The position numbers were made by a program, and so were the translations under genes. Of a stretch of DNA of 64,000 nucleotides, positions 21,101-32,042 are shown piece after piece (the stretch's first letter is position 1; every line of letters starts with the position of its first letter). The DNA is from Gloeopeniophorella convolvens (taxonomy: Eukaryota > Basidiomycota > Agaricomycetes > Russulales). The DNA is taken from contig WTXD01000028.1 of assembly GCA_022496205.1 (NCBI GenBank), forward strand, positions 302,118 through 366,117, read 5' to 3'. A model generated the notes under the pieces. It saw only the letters and a list, made by a program, of their open reading frames with translations. It did no database searches and had not been told where the DNA came from.

Positions 21101-24100
21101 GCTCAAATGCGGCGAAGAACTGTCCCATTACAGACTGGTACTGTCGTTTGACATCGGGATCGTTGAGATCGAAGTACGACCCAAAATGGCAAGGTAGAGC
21201 TGATCCAGGGGGTGACGCGTCTGTCTCCGGGGGCGGGGTCTAAGAGGCGGCGCATATACACGCTTTCCTCGAGCCCAGGTGGAGGCCGCTTGACGTAGGC
21301 GCAAGCAGCGGCAGCCCACTGAAACAAGCCCTCCGCCTTCTTTGCCAGAACCCCGGCATAGTGGTGAGCGTCCTCCGGGAGGTTTTCCATGCAGTAGGCG
21401 AGTATGTCGTCGTGCGTAGAACCGGCAATCTGGGGTCGTTCATGGATATGTGCTGCGTGGACAGACTTTCATTGAACGCCGAAACGATATCGTTCTCTGG
21501 GCGCGAGGTTACGAGGATGCGGAAGTTCGATGGGAGTTCGGAGGCATGGTTGGCGAGGAATTTATGCAACCCCCGGTCATCAGATACGTCGCCGCTCTCG
21601 TCCAGTGCATCGATGACAACAAAAATAGGCCGGACGATGTTCAAACCACTGAGTGGTTCAAGCAATAAGGACGAGAAGAGCGTCTCGTAATCCGTGGTGC
21701 CCTTTCGAAGCGACGTCCTGGTGCGCCCTAAAGCGGTTTTGAAAGACGGATAGAGGTCGGACAGGTCACGTGCGAGTGTTGTGAATAGCTGGTACGCATC
21801 GTTCTCGTCGTTGGATCGTTCTGCCTTGCGCTCCTTGCGCACAAAGAAGTAGGAACACGTGAGGCGGCCGATGTCATCGAAACGGTATGCGATCTCATGG
21901 GCAATGGAAGATTTCCCTGTGCCAGCTTGCCCAAAAAGTACTAGGGTACGAGCAGTGGATTCAGGGTTGTTGACCCAATTGATGATGTACTCGAGGAACG
22001 CCTCTCGTGTCCCCGGGAGGCACCGCTTGCTGCGTTTGTAGCTTGAGTCCGACTTGTAAGCAATTTCCATTATCTTAGCATCCAGGCCTGCATGGGAGAC
22101 ATTGATTAATTGTAGGGGCACTGGGTAAGCCGGTAGCGGTACACACCGACAACGGCGATCTCGTTTGACAGCTGCTCCATTTGACTGGAAATTTTCCCAA
22201 TCCGCCCAGAGATCTTTGTGACTTCATCTTGAACTTGGCCCACGGTGACTGCTGCCGTGACTGTCATGAGGTCCATAAGCTGCCTTTTGAGGCGAGCGAG
22301 GGCAGCACAATACTCCTTGATCGTCTTGTCGACCTCGTTGCCGCTAACGACGCTGTCGAACAAACGCTTACCTAAAGACTTCATAAGTAACATCAAGACA
22401 TGATGGCGAATTTGAGACATACGGAACTTGGTGTTCCTTGCGTAAGATTGGATAAAGTCGCCGCAGTCACAGCAATACCTGACCATGGCCTCCAGGACCT
22501 TGACCTGTCTAGGGTCCGCCTTGTTGTTGTTTCCTTCCCAGGTATTTGCCACTTCCGCGATGTCGAAGGCATCAAGTATGGCCTGTAGGAGCGATGCGAT
22601 GTCGCAATCGCGCTCAATCTGACCCAGAAATTCCTGAATAGTGACTGAAAGTGAGGCCGCATTCCGGTGCCCCAGTCAAACAGCATGCGCACCCTCGGAA
22701 TAAACGAGAGGATGCTCCAAGCCATCTTCGCATATGGATGAACCTAACACAGGATGTGAGGTCACTAGCGCAGCGCGGATAGGAAAGAGACGTACCTCCG
22801 CGATCTTCCCAGTGATCTTCACTACCCACGCCATCTTGTCCACCACGACTTTCCACGTGTTATACAGGTCGCTCGCCTGATCCGCAACGTTTGGAACATC
22901 ATTCAAGGTGTTCATAACTGTGGCTGTCGGGTTCGAAAGTGACTGCATATTCTCAACTGCATCTTTGGCACTGCCTATGCCACGTCGAGCATCTGCAAGC
23001 GAAGGCGACTCGGAGAGGCTAGTGGCTGGAGGTGGAGTGGCCACAGTGCCCTCGGAAAGAACTTTGTCGACGTTGTCTGGACCGGGGGTAGCGTCTGGTG
23101 CAGAGACAGTAGCTTGAGCTGTTGCGATCACGACTGATATACGGACAGTCATTCGCTGCGCTAAGTTCTCCGAGAGGTCCTCGCTAGGCGTTATCTCAAA
23201 GTCTATGCCGAAATGACCGGTCTTCAGATGATGGAAAGCAGAGAACTGGTCTGTCGAAGCTCACCATGCGGAAATGTCTGACTCAGAGAATCAGACGACA
23301 GTTCAAGGGTTCCCAAAGAACATTTCTGCGAGACCCCCGTCTCTTGAAAACGCGCAAAACGAGGTGCGAAGACGAATCGATGGTGCTGCGAGAGGTTGTT
23401 CGTAAAACAGCAGTACGAGACAATGATGGACGCACAAATCGCCGAGCGTCTCTCCCCATGATGCAAACCCGTGCTTGCTCTTGACGGCCGCAGTCTCCCG
23501 CTGGCTCACCCCGTCGGTCGCGACGACGACGAATCGCCATCTCCTGCCGAAGATCCGTTTCGCCCTGCCGACGAGCTGCAAATACCCAGTATAGGCCCCG
23601 TCTTGGTACTTCAGATCATGCATTTGTAGAACTGCAAGCAGAAACGATGTTGAGCCCCCGATAATCGTTTAGGGCAATGAAAGCTCGAATAATTACCGCC
23701 AAGCGTCACCCTCAGAGGTACATCATCGCGTGGCTGTGTTGTGTTTGCTGCCGGTGGCTGGCCAGCATCGTGATGAGCACTGTTCAATGATGGTTCGAGC
23801 TCAGACGTTGCGGCAGGTACCTCTCCTACTTACGGCTCCGAGTTCACTGAGGACGGTTTGGCAGCGCTGGCGATCACCGAGGATGGTGAATCGGTAAGTC
23901 CCAATGTATGTCAAGGTTGAATCCTACTCACGAATGCACCGTTTGTTCGACGCTCGACATTGCCTCTCCAGTATGGTGCTACGAGCGTAGATCGTATAGG
24001 GGATGTAGGCCTTCTGGTGGTTGGAGGGGAAAGGGGAGTTGAGGATTGCGACCTGCAGGTAAGCATATGTGACAGAGAACACGCGGTGACTAACATGCTA

Positions 24101-24132
24101 TGTAGGCCGTAGTTGGTCGAAGAATCAGACAT
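18102..24132 (-). CDS. C2-like / NACHT / WD40 STAND NTPase
   Basis: Probable start [10 protein letters not shown] at 24132. The far N-terminus (24132-23700) has unresolved splicing with in-frame stops. A C2-like domain follows (PLRVTLG to [20 protein letters not shown], then [12 protein letters not shown]), then helical linker exons 23202-22796, 22743-22693 and 22633-22147. Next is NACHT (22087-20547) with P-loop [11 protein letters not shown], Walker [12 protein letters not shown] and [11 protein letters not shown]. The typical connector ([12 protein letters not shown]) leads into 14 WD40 repeats (20482-18102). The C-terminus [15 protein letters not shown] and LDLSRFVHG is shared with the gene at 42148. 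Single-base indels break the frame at about 23313, 21422, 21230, 21210, 21181 and 19352, all in or beside homopolymers; corrected, the protein reads as a normal family member of about 1500 residues. Likely an NLR-like sensor with a beta-propeller ligand domain. Confidence 0.85.
18465..20245 (-). repeat. Fourteen tandem WD40 repeats of 129 nt (43 codons)
   Basis: Consensus blade: [18 protein letters not shown], then [20 protein letters not shown]. Fourteen copies would fold as two seven-bladed propellers. Differences cluster right after HE (DPVF, GPVW, DLAY, GWVF, NWVR, DLVE) and before the TIRVWD strand (SLDK, SSDE, SNDK, SGDK). A tract of about 80 nt at 20041 recurs nearly unchanged at 19268, 773 nt away: six units of 129 minus the one base lost near 19352. 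Repeats 2-7 and 8-13 align as blocks. Confidence 0.9.
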
Positions 24133-25137
24133 GAGCACCGCCGAGGACCGTTCCTGACTGCTCGGCGCTTGCCTGCAACATCTCTGAAAGGTAAGTAGCG
24201 TAAGTATTACATCCAAACAGAGAACCTGGGAGTCCGCCTGACAGTGATGGCCACGTGCCAGAAACGGGTGAGGCCTGTTTTCCAGCGTTCGCTGCACAAA
24301 TTCGCCAGCAGCTCCGTCTCCGACGTGATTCACCAGTGCAGGGCTTCCCCCCGCCGGCACTCTGAACTCCCGTGCAGCGCTCTGAGTCCTTCTTCCCCCC
24401 TCCTTCTGCCATTCCCAGCCGTTCCATACACTCCACTCACCGCGCCAACCCTAGCGTCACCCTCGCCGTCGTCGGCATCCTCCCCTCGCCAGGCATACCG
24501 ACGACCCCGCTCGGACAAGGGCCCCTTCACTCCTGGTCCGCTCTCTGCGCCCTCCTTCCCACCCCTCCAGCGGCACAACCGCCGCCAGCCTGGAGTGAGC
24601 ACCGGGAGCCCGTCAAAGGCTCAGCTTGGCGGCGCCGGCAAGAACTACTACTTACCCGCGTCGTCACCGACAGCCGTCGCCACAGCCAATCAGATCAACC
24701 AGGCCCACAAGGTCTCCAAAAAGTACAACAACATCAGCTTTTCAAAGGAGACCATCCGCGACGCGGAGGGCGCGCCCCCGACGCGCGCCGCGTTCGCGCA
24801 GAACCCGCAGACTCAAGTTGGACTCATTCATAGCCAAGTTAGTCTCCGTAACAGACTGGCCAAGTGAAGACAGTCGTTCACATGTACAAGCCAAGTGTGC
24901 GAATTGAAGGCCGTGTCCTCCCTTCACCCCGCAGCCTCACCCCGCATGCTCACCCGCCGCATCTCGGAGTAGACCCTCCCTAGTCATATCAAACACCCCT
25001 CCGCGGCTTTGAAGCAGGACGGCGGTAGATCTTATGCGGAATGTACGTACATCATGGTTGATTGCGCTTTTCCTTACATGACTCAGAACTACCTCAGTTC
25101 GCTCACATTCCCAACCTACCTTCTGCTGATGCACGCG
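24133..25137. other. Region of gene fragments between the NACHT-WD40 gene and the esterase fragment
   Basis: No complete gene. It contains the open, codon-biased frame at 24244-24845 described separately and, after that, sequence without recognisable coding. Confidence 0.4.
24244..24845 (+). pseudogene. Unidentified gene fragment (Ser/Pro-rich ORF with a conserved-looking tail)
   Basis: An open frame of about 200 codons. The first part is Ser/Pro-rich and disordered; the last 70 residues look like real protein (GAGKNYYLPASSPT, ANQINQAHKVSKKYNNISFS, TRAAFAQNP) and then run into a possible donor near 24838. No family recognised. It lies next to a truncated esterase copy, so both may be pieces of genes moved here. 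It could also be an exon of an intact gene whose other exons I could not find. Confidence 0.35.
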
Positions 25138-25373
25138 CAGGCACGTGCTGGGCGACGTAAACGTCCACCTCGTGAACACGACCGGGTGGGTCCAGTGGGC
25201 CGACGTCTTTCCCGAGTGAGCGCGGGCTCTGCTAAGCTCTTTGCGGTGCCGAGTGCGTCGGCGGCAGTTAGCACCCGACTGTCGGGGGACACCGCAAGAT
25301 CGCGCGCTTGTTTGGGGAATGGTTGGAGGGCTTTGGGGTCGTGCCGGAGAGCGTGTGGGTGACAGGGTGGTAG
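25138..25373 (+). pseudogene. Truncated copy of the CE2-like esterase (last two exons)
   Basis: Closely matches exons 8 and 9 of the gene at 15558-17101, including the acceptor CGCGCAG, the intron between them and the end TTTGGGGTCGTGCCGGAGAG. Encodes LGDVNVHLVNTTGWVQWADV, then FPD at the splice site, where the full gene has FPN. A TAG replaces the AAC CAG codons before HP, so the catalytic His block is destroyed. Nothing of exons 1-7 is present. Confidence 0.8.
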
Positions 25374-25763
25374 GGCCGAGGTGGGTGAGTCCTTCTGTGT
25401 GGGGTCGTCTTTGGGCTATGGTGGGCTGATCGGTGCGGCGGGCTGTTGCGCATGGCTTCGACGGGTAGTGCAAGAGCGTATTGTGGCGGGTGGATCGGCC
25501 CCGAGTGCGACCTTGTTTAATCTAACTTTCCTACGCGCGAACTATTGGTATAGTCAACTATCCAAGCTGGCCAACATAGGTGTATCATTCATTGAAAAGC
25601 CAATGCTCTCCCACAAAGCGCTCTGGAATTGTACAGTGTCATGGGTACGTTGGAGTGAGGGGTATATGCAGTATGGAAACAGAACACGGTACCGCCGAAC
25701 CATCTCAGTGGCAGGGTTGGCTATGTCACACTGATCCTGACGGCCATGTCGGGGTGTAGATAA
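25374..25763. other. Intergenic, nothing seen
   Basis: Downstream of both the esterase fragment and the F-box gene; no coding or structural signal recognised. Confidence 0.5.
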
Positions 25764-27286
25764 TCAATAGAACCCGGTATACTTGACGGAGACAGGGCGA
25801 TTAGTGCGTCCTCGTTCTTCGATAAAATTAGCGAACGCTTTCTTTCCGTCGTCATCGCCCCGCCTCAGCTCCAGCGTTTGTAGTCCAGGGAGGAGGTCCA
25901 GTGACGCTTGGGCACCGTTTGACATCAGCGACCGAGATACGTCAAGACACTGTGCGGGGGGTACTTGAAGCTTCTTCACGTTGCTGAAAGGCTCGAGGAG
26001 GTTGCGCCAATCTTCTGGCTCGCTTCTGTCCTGCCATTCCGAAGGGAAGTCCATGTCGCCCAATTTGGTGCGGAGGTCAAGGTTGTCCACCTTGACTCGT
26101 AGCGCCGGGGCGAGCGATTGAAAAAAACTCGGCGGCAGAGGCCACTTGCCAGTCAGACTGGCTTGATAGGATTTTCCACATGCAGCCGTTCTGATACGCG
26201 CAGACAGAGTCGCCTGTAAACATGACGGAGACAGTTGTGCCTTTTGTGAGAAACGACTGCCACAACCTGCAGGATGGCGACTCGAGGTCTGGGATGACGC
26301 CGGGGAGTCGGTTGAAAAACGTGGCATTGAAGTTGTCCAACGACGGCGCGCTGATCCGAGACACAAGATCATCAGAGTACTCGCGAGCGCCCATAAACCA
26401 GAGGGTACGCAGGCGGGGTAGCGAAGTACACGTCGTTGACGTTGGTATTGTTGCTGTTCCTGTGTCGAGGTGTAGGCCAGGAAATCGAAAACCTATGCTC
26501 AGATCCTCGAGCAGAGGCATAGCCGACAGAAGTTCGACAAGGAGTTCTGGGGGAAGGAGGACAGCAGAAGGGATATCGAAAAGATAGAGGGTTTTTAATA
26601 CCGGGAGATGTGGAAGTGTCGGCAACTTGATCAGGAGGGCGGCCTTCTCGGCCTGGAGGGGGTCTGGGCAGGAGGCGGAAGGAACCGAGGGAAAGACGAA
26701 GGTTCTAGCTTGACTTGTAGACGTGGTTGGCCAGTCATCTGGACCATGTGGCTCTGTGTATTGGAAACATAAGACCTCCAACAACGGGAGATATCCGTTC
26801 ACGGCTGCGAATATCCGCCGCATGGTGTGACAGGGTGCTGCGATATCTACGTAGCGCAGGCGATGGGATTGATCCATCGCCCGAAGGATGTCGCCTTCCT
26901 CTTTTGTCGTCATAGGTCGGTCAGAGTTCCAGAAGTTGAGCCCGATAGGCAGCGAGGGAAAATGAGCAAGTAGGCTAGCCACAGGATTGCCGTATGTGCA
27001 AAATATTCCGAGATCGAAGCGTTTCGATGATCCGAGGATGAGGTACCGCCATCTTCTACAGATTTGTATAATGGCCCGAAACTTGAGCACGGGGCGGCAA
27101 TCGATCAAGCTATCCCACCGCGTTGCTTGAGTGAAATACCAGTCAAAGATCTCCAGCAACACATCGTGGTTAAGCGAGGATATGGTGTTCGTACGCCGTG
27201 CAAGATTCCCTACTAAAGCACATAGGTACAAAGAAAGGCAGTTAGGCAGAAAAAAGCTCACAATGATCTGAGAATGGGCCCTCCAT
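25764..27286 (-). CDS. F-box / leucine-rich protein
   Basis: Two exons: 27286-27262 (MEGPFSDH) and 27212-25764, joined across a GTGAGC..CTTTAG intron. The F-box-like start reads ISSLNHDVLLEIFDWY and CRRWRYLILGS, followed by a Leu-rich domain with irregular repeats (e.g. LPVLKTLYLFDIPSAVLLPP) as in the many agaricomycete F-box genes. The frame shifts at a run of seven A (plus strand 26121-26127); with six, EFF continues as QSLAPALRVKVDNLDLRTKL and the exon sum is 1473 nt (490 residues). F-box proteins recruit substrates to SCF ubiquitin ligases; the target is unknown. The longer ORF start MSFFLPNC lies in the intron and is rejected. Confidence 0.75.
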
Positions 27287-28399
27287 CCGAAGTTGCTTCC
27301 CGGGCCTTGACCCCGACGCAGTATACACTAGGTCCGAGGGGCGCACACAGTCGAACGTGGGTTCAAGATATTGCGTACACCAGGGCTCCCCGTCGAGCTG
27401 CGAGGAGGATGTGGGGTGACTGGGCACGTAATCCGATGCGTGAGTTGCTGGGGGGTAGCGGTTGCGAGGAAGCGTAGCGGTAGCATTTGGCGCTGGGCTA
27501 GGAGGCAAAAATGTATGGTAAGGGAGGATGTCGGTAGCATGCGGCAACGGCGAGTGAGAACATGAATGAGGGTGATGATCGTGGTGGATCGCAGCGTCGG
27601 AGACGCGAGACGTCAGTTGAAGGGGGTGATGATAGTCAAATCTGGGAGTGGCAGTACCAGAGACCTGAGACAACCTGGCTATTGGGGGAAGAGAAGGGCA
27701 AGCAGAGCGGTGAACCATGGCATCAGCCTGAGCGCTGTCCAAGAATGTGGAAGGTAAAGGGGTCTGGTGATGAAGCCGAGCCATGGTTTGACAGTGGGGG
27801 CAGCGTCACGAGAGGTTGGGGAACACAACAATGAAAAGAGTAGCAGGTCGAGACGCTCGCTCTTTTCCTCTCGCGCTTTATAACTCGCCAGATACAGTGT
27901 AGTCCGCAGCGAACATGAGGGCAGGTGTGTGGAAAAGACGGCGGAAGCTGTGAAGTGGACTCGGAAATGAAGGCACAGCTCCGCCATCGCGAAGGCATGA
28001 CTACCCAAGTCCGTATACATGCAACCGGAGGCGAGCACATGCAATAACGCGATGGGACGGCGCAAAAATTGGTTGTACATTTGCTATTTGTCGTGCATAC
28101 TCCAAGTCTGCCTCAATCGCTGCCGGCCGCGAGCGGAAAGCGCAACCTGGTGGAGCCACGGATCGTATAAGAAATCCACGTGTCTGGTGGCTAAGCCTTA
28201 CCGAAACCAGCCTATGGGAATTCCTCTCATATCCCCGGCTCTGCCTGAAGGCATGCAGTGTCCTAGTATGCTTGAAGGTGACGGTGTTGAGGAAGGTTAG
28301 ATCCAACGAGATGGACCTGCACGAATGGTAGCTTTACGTCTGCTTTGCGGCGCTGGCGCTTTGCATCGATTGTAGTCCAACGTCTTGTGTCTTCCAGTA
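27287..28399. other. Intergenic, no gene supported
   Basis: Upstream of the F-box gene on one side and of the Goodbye-family pseudogene on the other. Several short ORFs on both strands are unrelated to known domains. Confidence 0.45.
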
Positions 28400-29690
28400 T
28401 GTGTAGATGGTTCGGCGTGCGGATGTGCGGCCATAGAGTACACACTCGAGTAGAACAGGAGGCGTTGGTCGAGGCCGTCTCGGCCGCGAGTCGTCGACCG
28501 GTCGCTTGCGTGCGGGTCGGTCGCGGCCCGGTGGTGTGCCAATCAACTTCGTCCGCCCAGGTCCGACGTCCTTCCTGTTCCTCACTTTTCATTGAAGGTT
28601 CTGCTAGCATACGTCCATGTCAACTCGATATTCTGTGACGCATCTTCCAACTTACATCAAGGCGACCCTATAGATCCTCCCTAAACCCTCTACGTGACGT
28701 ACGAGTCGACGTTGCGGCGCATCGACGACGATTCTGAAGACAACTGGTGTCACGCCCATCGAATCTTCCGATGCATAGCTCTCCGCCCGCCCACTCCGCG
28801 TCGAAGAGCTCGCCGAGGTCCTCGCAGTGGATTTCACATAAACGGAATGTTCCTCATTGAACCCGGGTTGGCGCTCGGGAAACGTACATACTTAGAATAC
28901 GCGATACTGTCCACATGTCCTGGCAGTTTTGTCGTCGTTGAAGGATATACATGAATTTAGATCCAGGCTGAGCGCGACCACCGAACAGACAAGCTACTCG
29001 ATCTTCCCAACCGACACAGTACCCCAAACATCTTTATACTACATTGCAGATCTTGGCCCCACCCATCCCATCGACCGTATAGTTGCCTCACAATCTGGGA
29101 ATGTTAATACGAGATGTGATTGACACGGGACGGCGCTGTAGACCGCTGCTCTGGGACTCACCTTGGTATTATTGAGGGACTGCTGAAGCACAGCGCGGAT
29201 GTGAATGCAGAGCGTGAAGGATACAGGAGAGGGAAGCTGCAATTGGTCAGGGGATTGAACGGAATTTCGTGCCACATGAGGTTCTATACGCCAAGACGCA
29301 CGTAAATGGACACAAAGAAAGAAGAAAAAAAAAAAAAAATGCAGAGCGTAGCACTCTCGGGACCGCACCTCAGAGTACGTCGCGGAAGGGATGTCTCGAG
29401 ATCGCCCGGCTGTTGCTCAAGTATGGTGCCGACATCGACGTGGTAGGCCGGGACGGAAGAAGCGTGCTGCAGGCTGCATCGCGGGAGGGACGCCTCGAGG
29501 TCGTCCAGCTGCTGCTCGAGCATGGTGCATACATCAACGCAGCCACGGAGGGCTGGGATGGAAGTGCGCTACAGGCTGCGCGCAGAAGGGACTCCCCGAG
29601 ACCGCCCGGCTCCTACTCAAGCATGGTGCAGACGCCAGCGCAGTAGGTAGGAATGGAAGCGTGCTGCAGGCTCCCGCTATCGGATGGCAG
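28400..29690 (+). pseudogene. Decayed Goodbye-NACHT-ankyrin pseudogene with internal deletion
   Basis: 28400-28570 matches the upstream region of the gene at 846-4167. At about 28612 this joins directly to sequence matching the end of the NACHT region (ESTLRRIDDDSEDNW), then YAILSTCPGSFVVV, a worn linker, and ankyrin repeats (IIEGLLKHSADVNAE; CLEIARLLLKYGADIDVVG; RLEVVQLLLEHGAY). The Goodbye domain, the P-loop and most of NACHT (about 2 kb in the paralogues) are missing. The rest carries multiple stops, frame changes and a poly-A insertion (about 29323-29339). A non-functional relic of the same family as 846-4167 and 33462-36651. Confidence 0.8.
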
Positions 29691-29990
29691 CACCGTTCCT
29701 TGGGGACCTCGTTGGTCAGATGCTTTGCATGATAATGCGCGAGAACGTTGACCACAGCACATATGGCGTCACTACATTTGAGGATGGGAAAGATGTCGTC
29801 TCCAGTGGTCTGAGCCTTCCAGCCAAAGATGCTCTTGATCTTCTCCATCAACTTGTCGGGATCGAGTGAGAAGTCGAGAAAGGTGAACAACGCGAGCTTG
29901 GGCCATCGGGACGAGGAAATTGAGACGGAAGGGAGGAGCCCGGAGTGTGATGAGAGCGTGAGCGAACTTGGGGGGCCTGTTTGACGACAT
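29690..29990 (-). other. Unidentified conserved-looking reading frame
   Basis: On the minus strand an open frame reads LALFTFLDFSLDPDKLMEKI, then KSIFGWKAQTTGDDIFPILK and SDAICAVVNVLAHYHAKHLT, a plausible helical protein. A start MSSNRPPKFAHAL at 29991 is in another frame, so a splice or indel would be needed to join them. It meets the pseudogene at 29690 tail to tail. Probably the 5' fragment of a further gene; no family recognised. Confidence 0.3.
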
Positions 29991-30243
29991 GGTGGACGCT
30001 GGCGAAAATGCGGTGACTCGAAATTTTGACCTTGACCCGAAACGGAAGTCGGCGCTTTCATCCGCAGATGCGAGTCCCCCGGACCGGCGCCCGCCCCCGC
30101 CCCAACCGATTTCAACCTGGGGGCGCGAATTGACACATACCACACCACCGCGCCACAAGGTGATTGGAGTTTCGCGACGCGAGCCAGCTATGATTCAAAC
30201 ACCTGGACCTGATAATTTGACATCATACTTCTAACAAGACAGG

Positions 30244-31806
30244 CTACGCGGTGTAGCTATCAAACTCGGACTTTGAAGTTTCGATGCTGTTAACGTTGTA
30301 ACGAGCGTAAGGTTTCCATAGCCCCTGCGTGCCGCTACGGCTCCAGGGTTTCTTCCTGATGTAGTCCTCCATGTCTTCATCATCATCTATGTCTTCAAAG
30401 GCCACTTCACACTTCCGATGCGTGAGGGACCAGCGCCGGTCGACGAAGCTGGCGATAAGGGGTCCCAGCTCCTCGTCGGACGCATCATCTCGGTCCACAA
30501 TCGTGACCTTGTGAAGGAGGGGGACCAAAGGCGCAGGTTCAGCCTCACGCTGTTCCTCCTCGTCATTGCGGCAAAGTATGTCCAGTATGACCGGAGCGCT
30601 TGTATACGACATCGTGAGTTTGTCCACCTGGGAAAAGAGATCCAGGAGATTGCACCACAGTATGCCCTGCCCCTCGCGCCACTGCTGTAGGTCGAAATCC
30701 TCGTCTACTATCGGCTCTGGCAGACGGCCCATGAGCGCGAATGTTTGCACAGACGCCATCATATCTTGAAGGAACTCGGCTGCCATTCTCATGGCAACGA
30801 GGTTGTCGTCGGGCGAGTCGGCCATGGGGAATGAGACTCGGGCCTTGCGCTCGCAATGGTCGCCAATGGTCGTTCCGCAAAAGAGATTGGGGGCACACAA
30901 GTCGATTCCGGCGGAATGGATGACAGTAGGGTCTTCTACAGGGCGCCGCATGAGTCGCGAGATGTCAGGGATGTCCTGATTCTCTTCAAGATCCTCTAGA
31001 TCGGAGTCCATGATGGTGACTGTGAGGTCGACGAGGGTGGTCGCGGTGATTCCGTTCACAAAAGTGGTGAGCCACTGCATGAAACCGGTGAAAGCGAGAG
31101 TCTTGAGACAGGGCATGAGAACTGGTCCAGCGTCGTCAATTTCGCCGTTCTCGGGCATCTCAATCGCGGTGATATCGAGGCATTCCAGTCGCGGAACCCT
31201 GCGCAGTATGTTCCAGACATCCCCAGGGAATAATTCAGGGATCTCCATCAGGTAAAAGGAGGTGATTGTTGAGGGCGTAAACATGTTCAACGACCTTACG
31301 TCCAGATCATAACCGAGGACGAGCGTATGCAAGTGGGGGACACTTTCTCCGGATGACAGTTTGGCAGGGAGTGCAACTGGGGAACTTCCGTCTCCGTGGG
31401 CTTCGATGTTAAGGCCTTGTAGGAGACAAGCGGAATGGGCGACGTGGGGGAGAATCTGGTGCACGAACTCCGCACGACCCGCAACTGTCACAGAATAAGC
31501 GCGAACAAGGAGGGGAAGGGCGTCTGATATTGCGGCTCCATCATACAGGCCGAGGATCAAGGGAAGAGACGCAGGGAAATGGGGTAGGATGGATCCAGCG
31601 CGTTCTGGTATGGACACAGCCAGAGCGAGGCGGAGGCGTGTCACAGACCCCAGTACGACTTGCCGCCACCTCCGGCACACGTGTACGAGTGGGAGCCATC
31701 TATCTTCTGGGAGTTTGTCAGGGGAATTATCGGCCACGTTGAATGTAAGTCGGTAGGAATCGAAGATCTCCACGAGGAGTTCAGTGGGGAGTTTGTTGAT
31801 GTGCAT
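30244..31806 (-). CDS. F-box protein, intronless
   Basis: Single exon, 520 residues. F-box at the very N-terminus: MHINKLPTELLVEIFDSYRL, then WLPLVHVCRRWRQVVLGS, followed by a Leu-rich region typical of basidiomycete F-box families (HLHTLVLGYDLDVRSLNMF; VPRLECLDITAIEMP) and an acidic C-terminal stretch (FEDIDDDEDMEDYI). No frame damage. Substrate adaptor for an SCF ubiquitin ligase by family; partner unknown. Start chosen because the F-box begins within five residues of it and no in-frame extension exists. Confidence 0.82.
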   Translation of the reverse strand: MHINKLPTELLVEIFDSYRLTFNVADNSPDKLPEDRWLPLVHVCRRWRQVVLGSVTRLRLALAVSIPERAGSILPHFPASLPLILGLYDGAAISDALPLLVRAYSVTVAGRAEFVHQILPHVAHSACLLQGLNIEAHGDGSSPVALPAKLSSGESVPHLHTLVLGYDLDVRSLNMFTPSTITSFYLMEIPELFPGDVWNILRRVPRLECLDITAIEMPENGEIDDAGPVLMPCLKTLAFTGFMQWLTTFVNGITATTLVDLTVTIMDSDLEDLEENQDIPDISRLMRRPVEDPTVIHSAGIDLCAPNLFCGTTIGDHCERKARVSFPMADSPDDNLVAMRMAAEFLQDMMASVQTFALMGRLPEPIVDEDFDLQQWREGQGILWCNLLDLFSQVDKLTMSYTSAPVILDILCRNDEEEQREAEPAPLVPLLHKVTIVDRDDASDEELGPLIASFVDRRWSLTHRKCEVAFEDIDDDEDMEDYIRKKPWSRSGTQGLWKPYARYNVNSIETSKSEFDSYTA

Positions 31807-32042
31807 GGCGGGTTAAGAGAGGTAAAGGATCTAGAAGTGAGGAGAATTGAGGACGTCCTTTGAGTAGGAGGTAGTTCTAGAGGGTGTCTCTAGGACTTGG
31901 TAGAGGGAGATTGTATGAAGGCTGCGAGCTTTTATGTTGGTCTTTATACACAGCAGATCGCAAAAGTGGAACGGCACGAACCTCTCGCGAGGAATGGTAG
32001 GGGACGGCCACATTGAGACACAGTCAACTAGCTCGTTTTTGG
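31807..32042. other. Short intergenic: F-box promoter
   Basis: Upstream of the F-box gene (minus strand). No TATA box recognised; no other feature. Confidence 0.4.
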
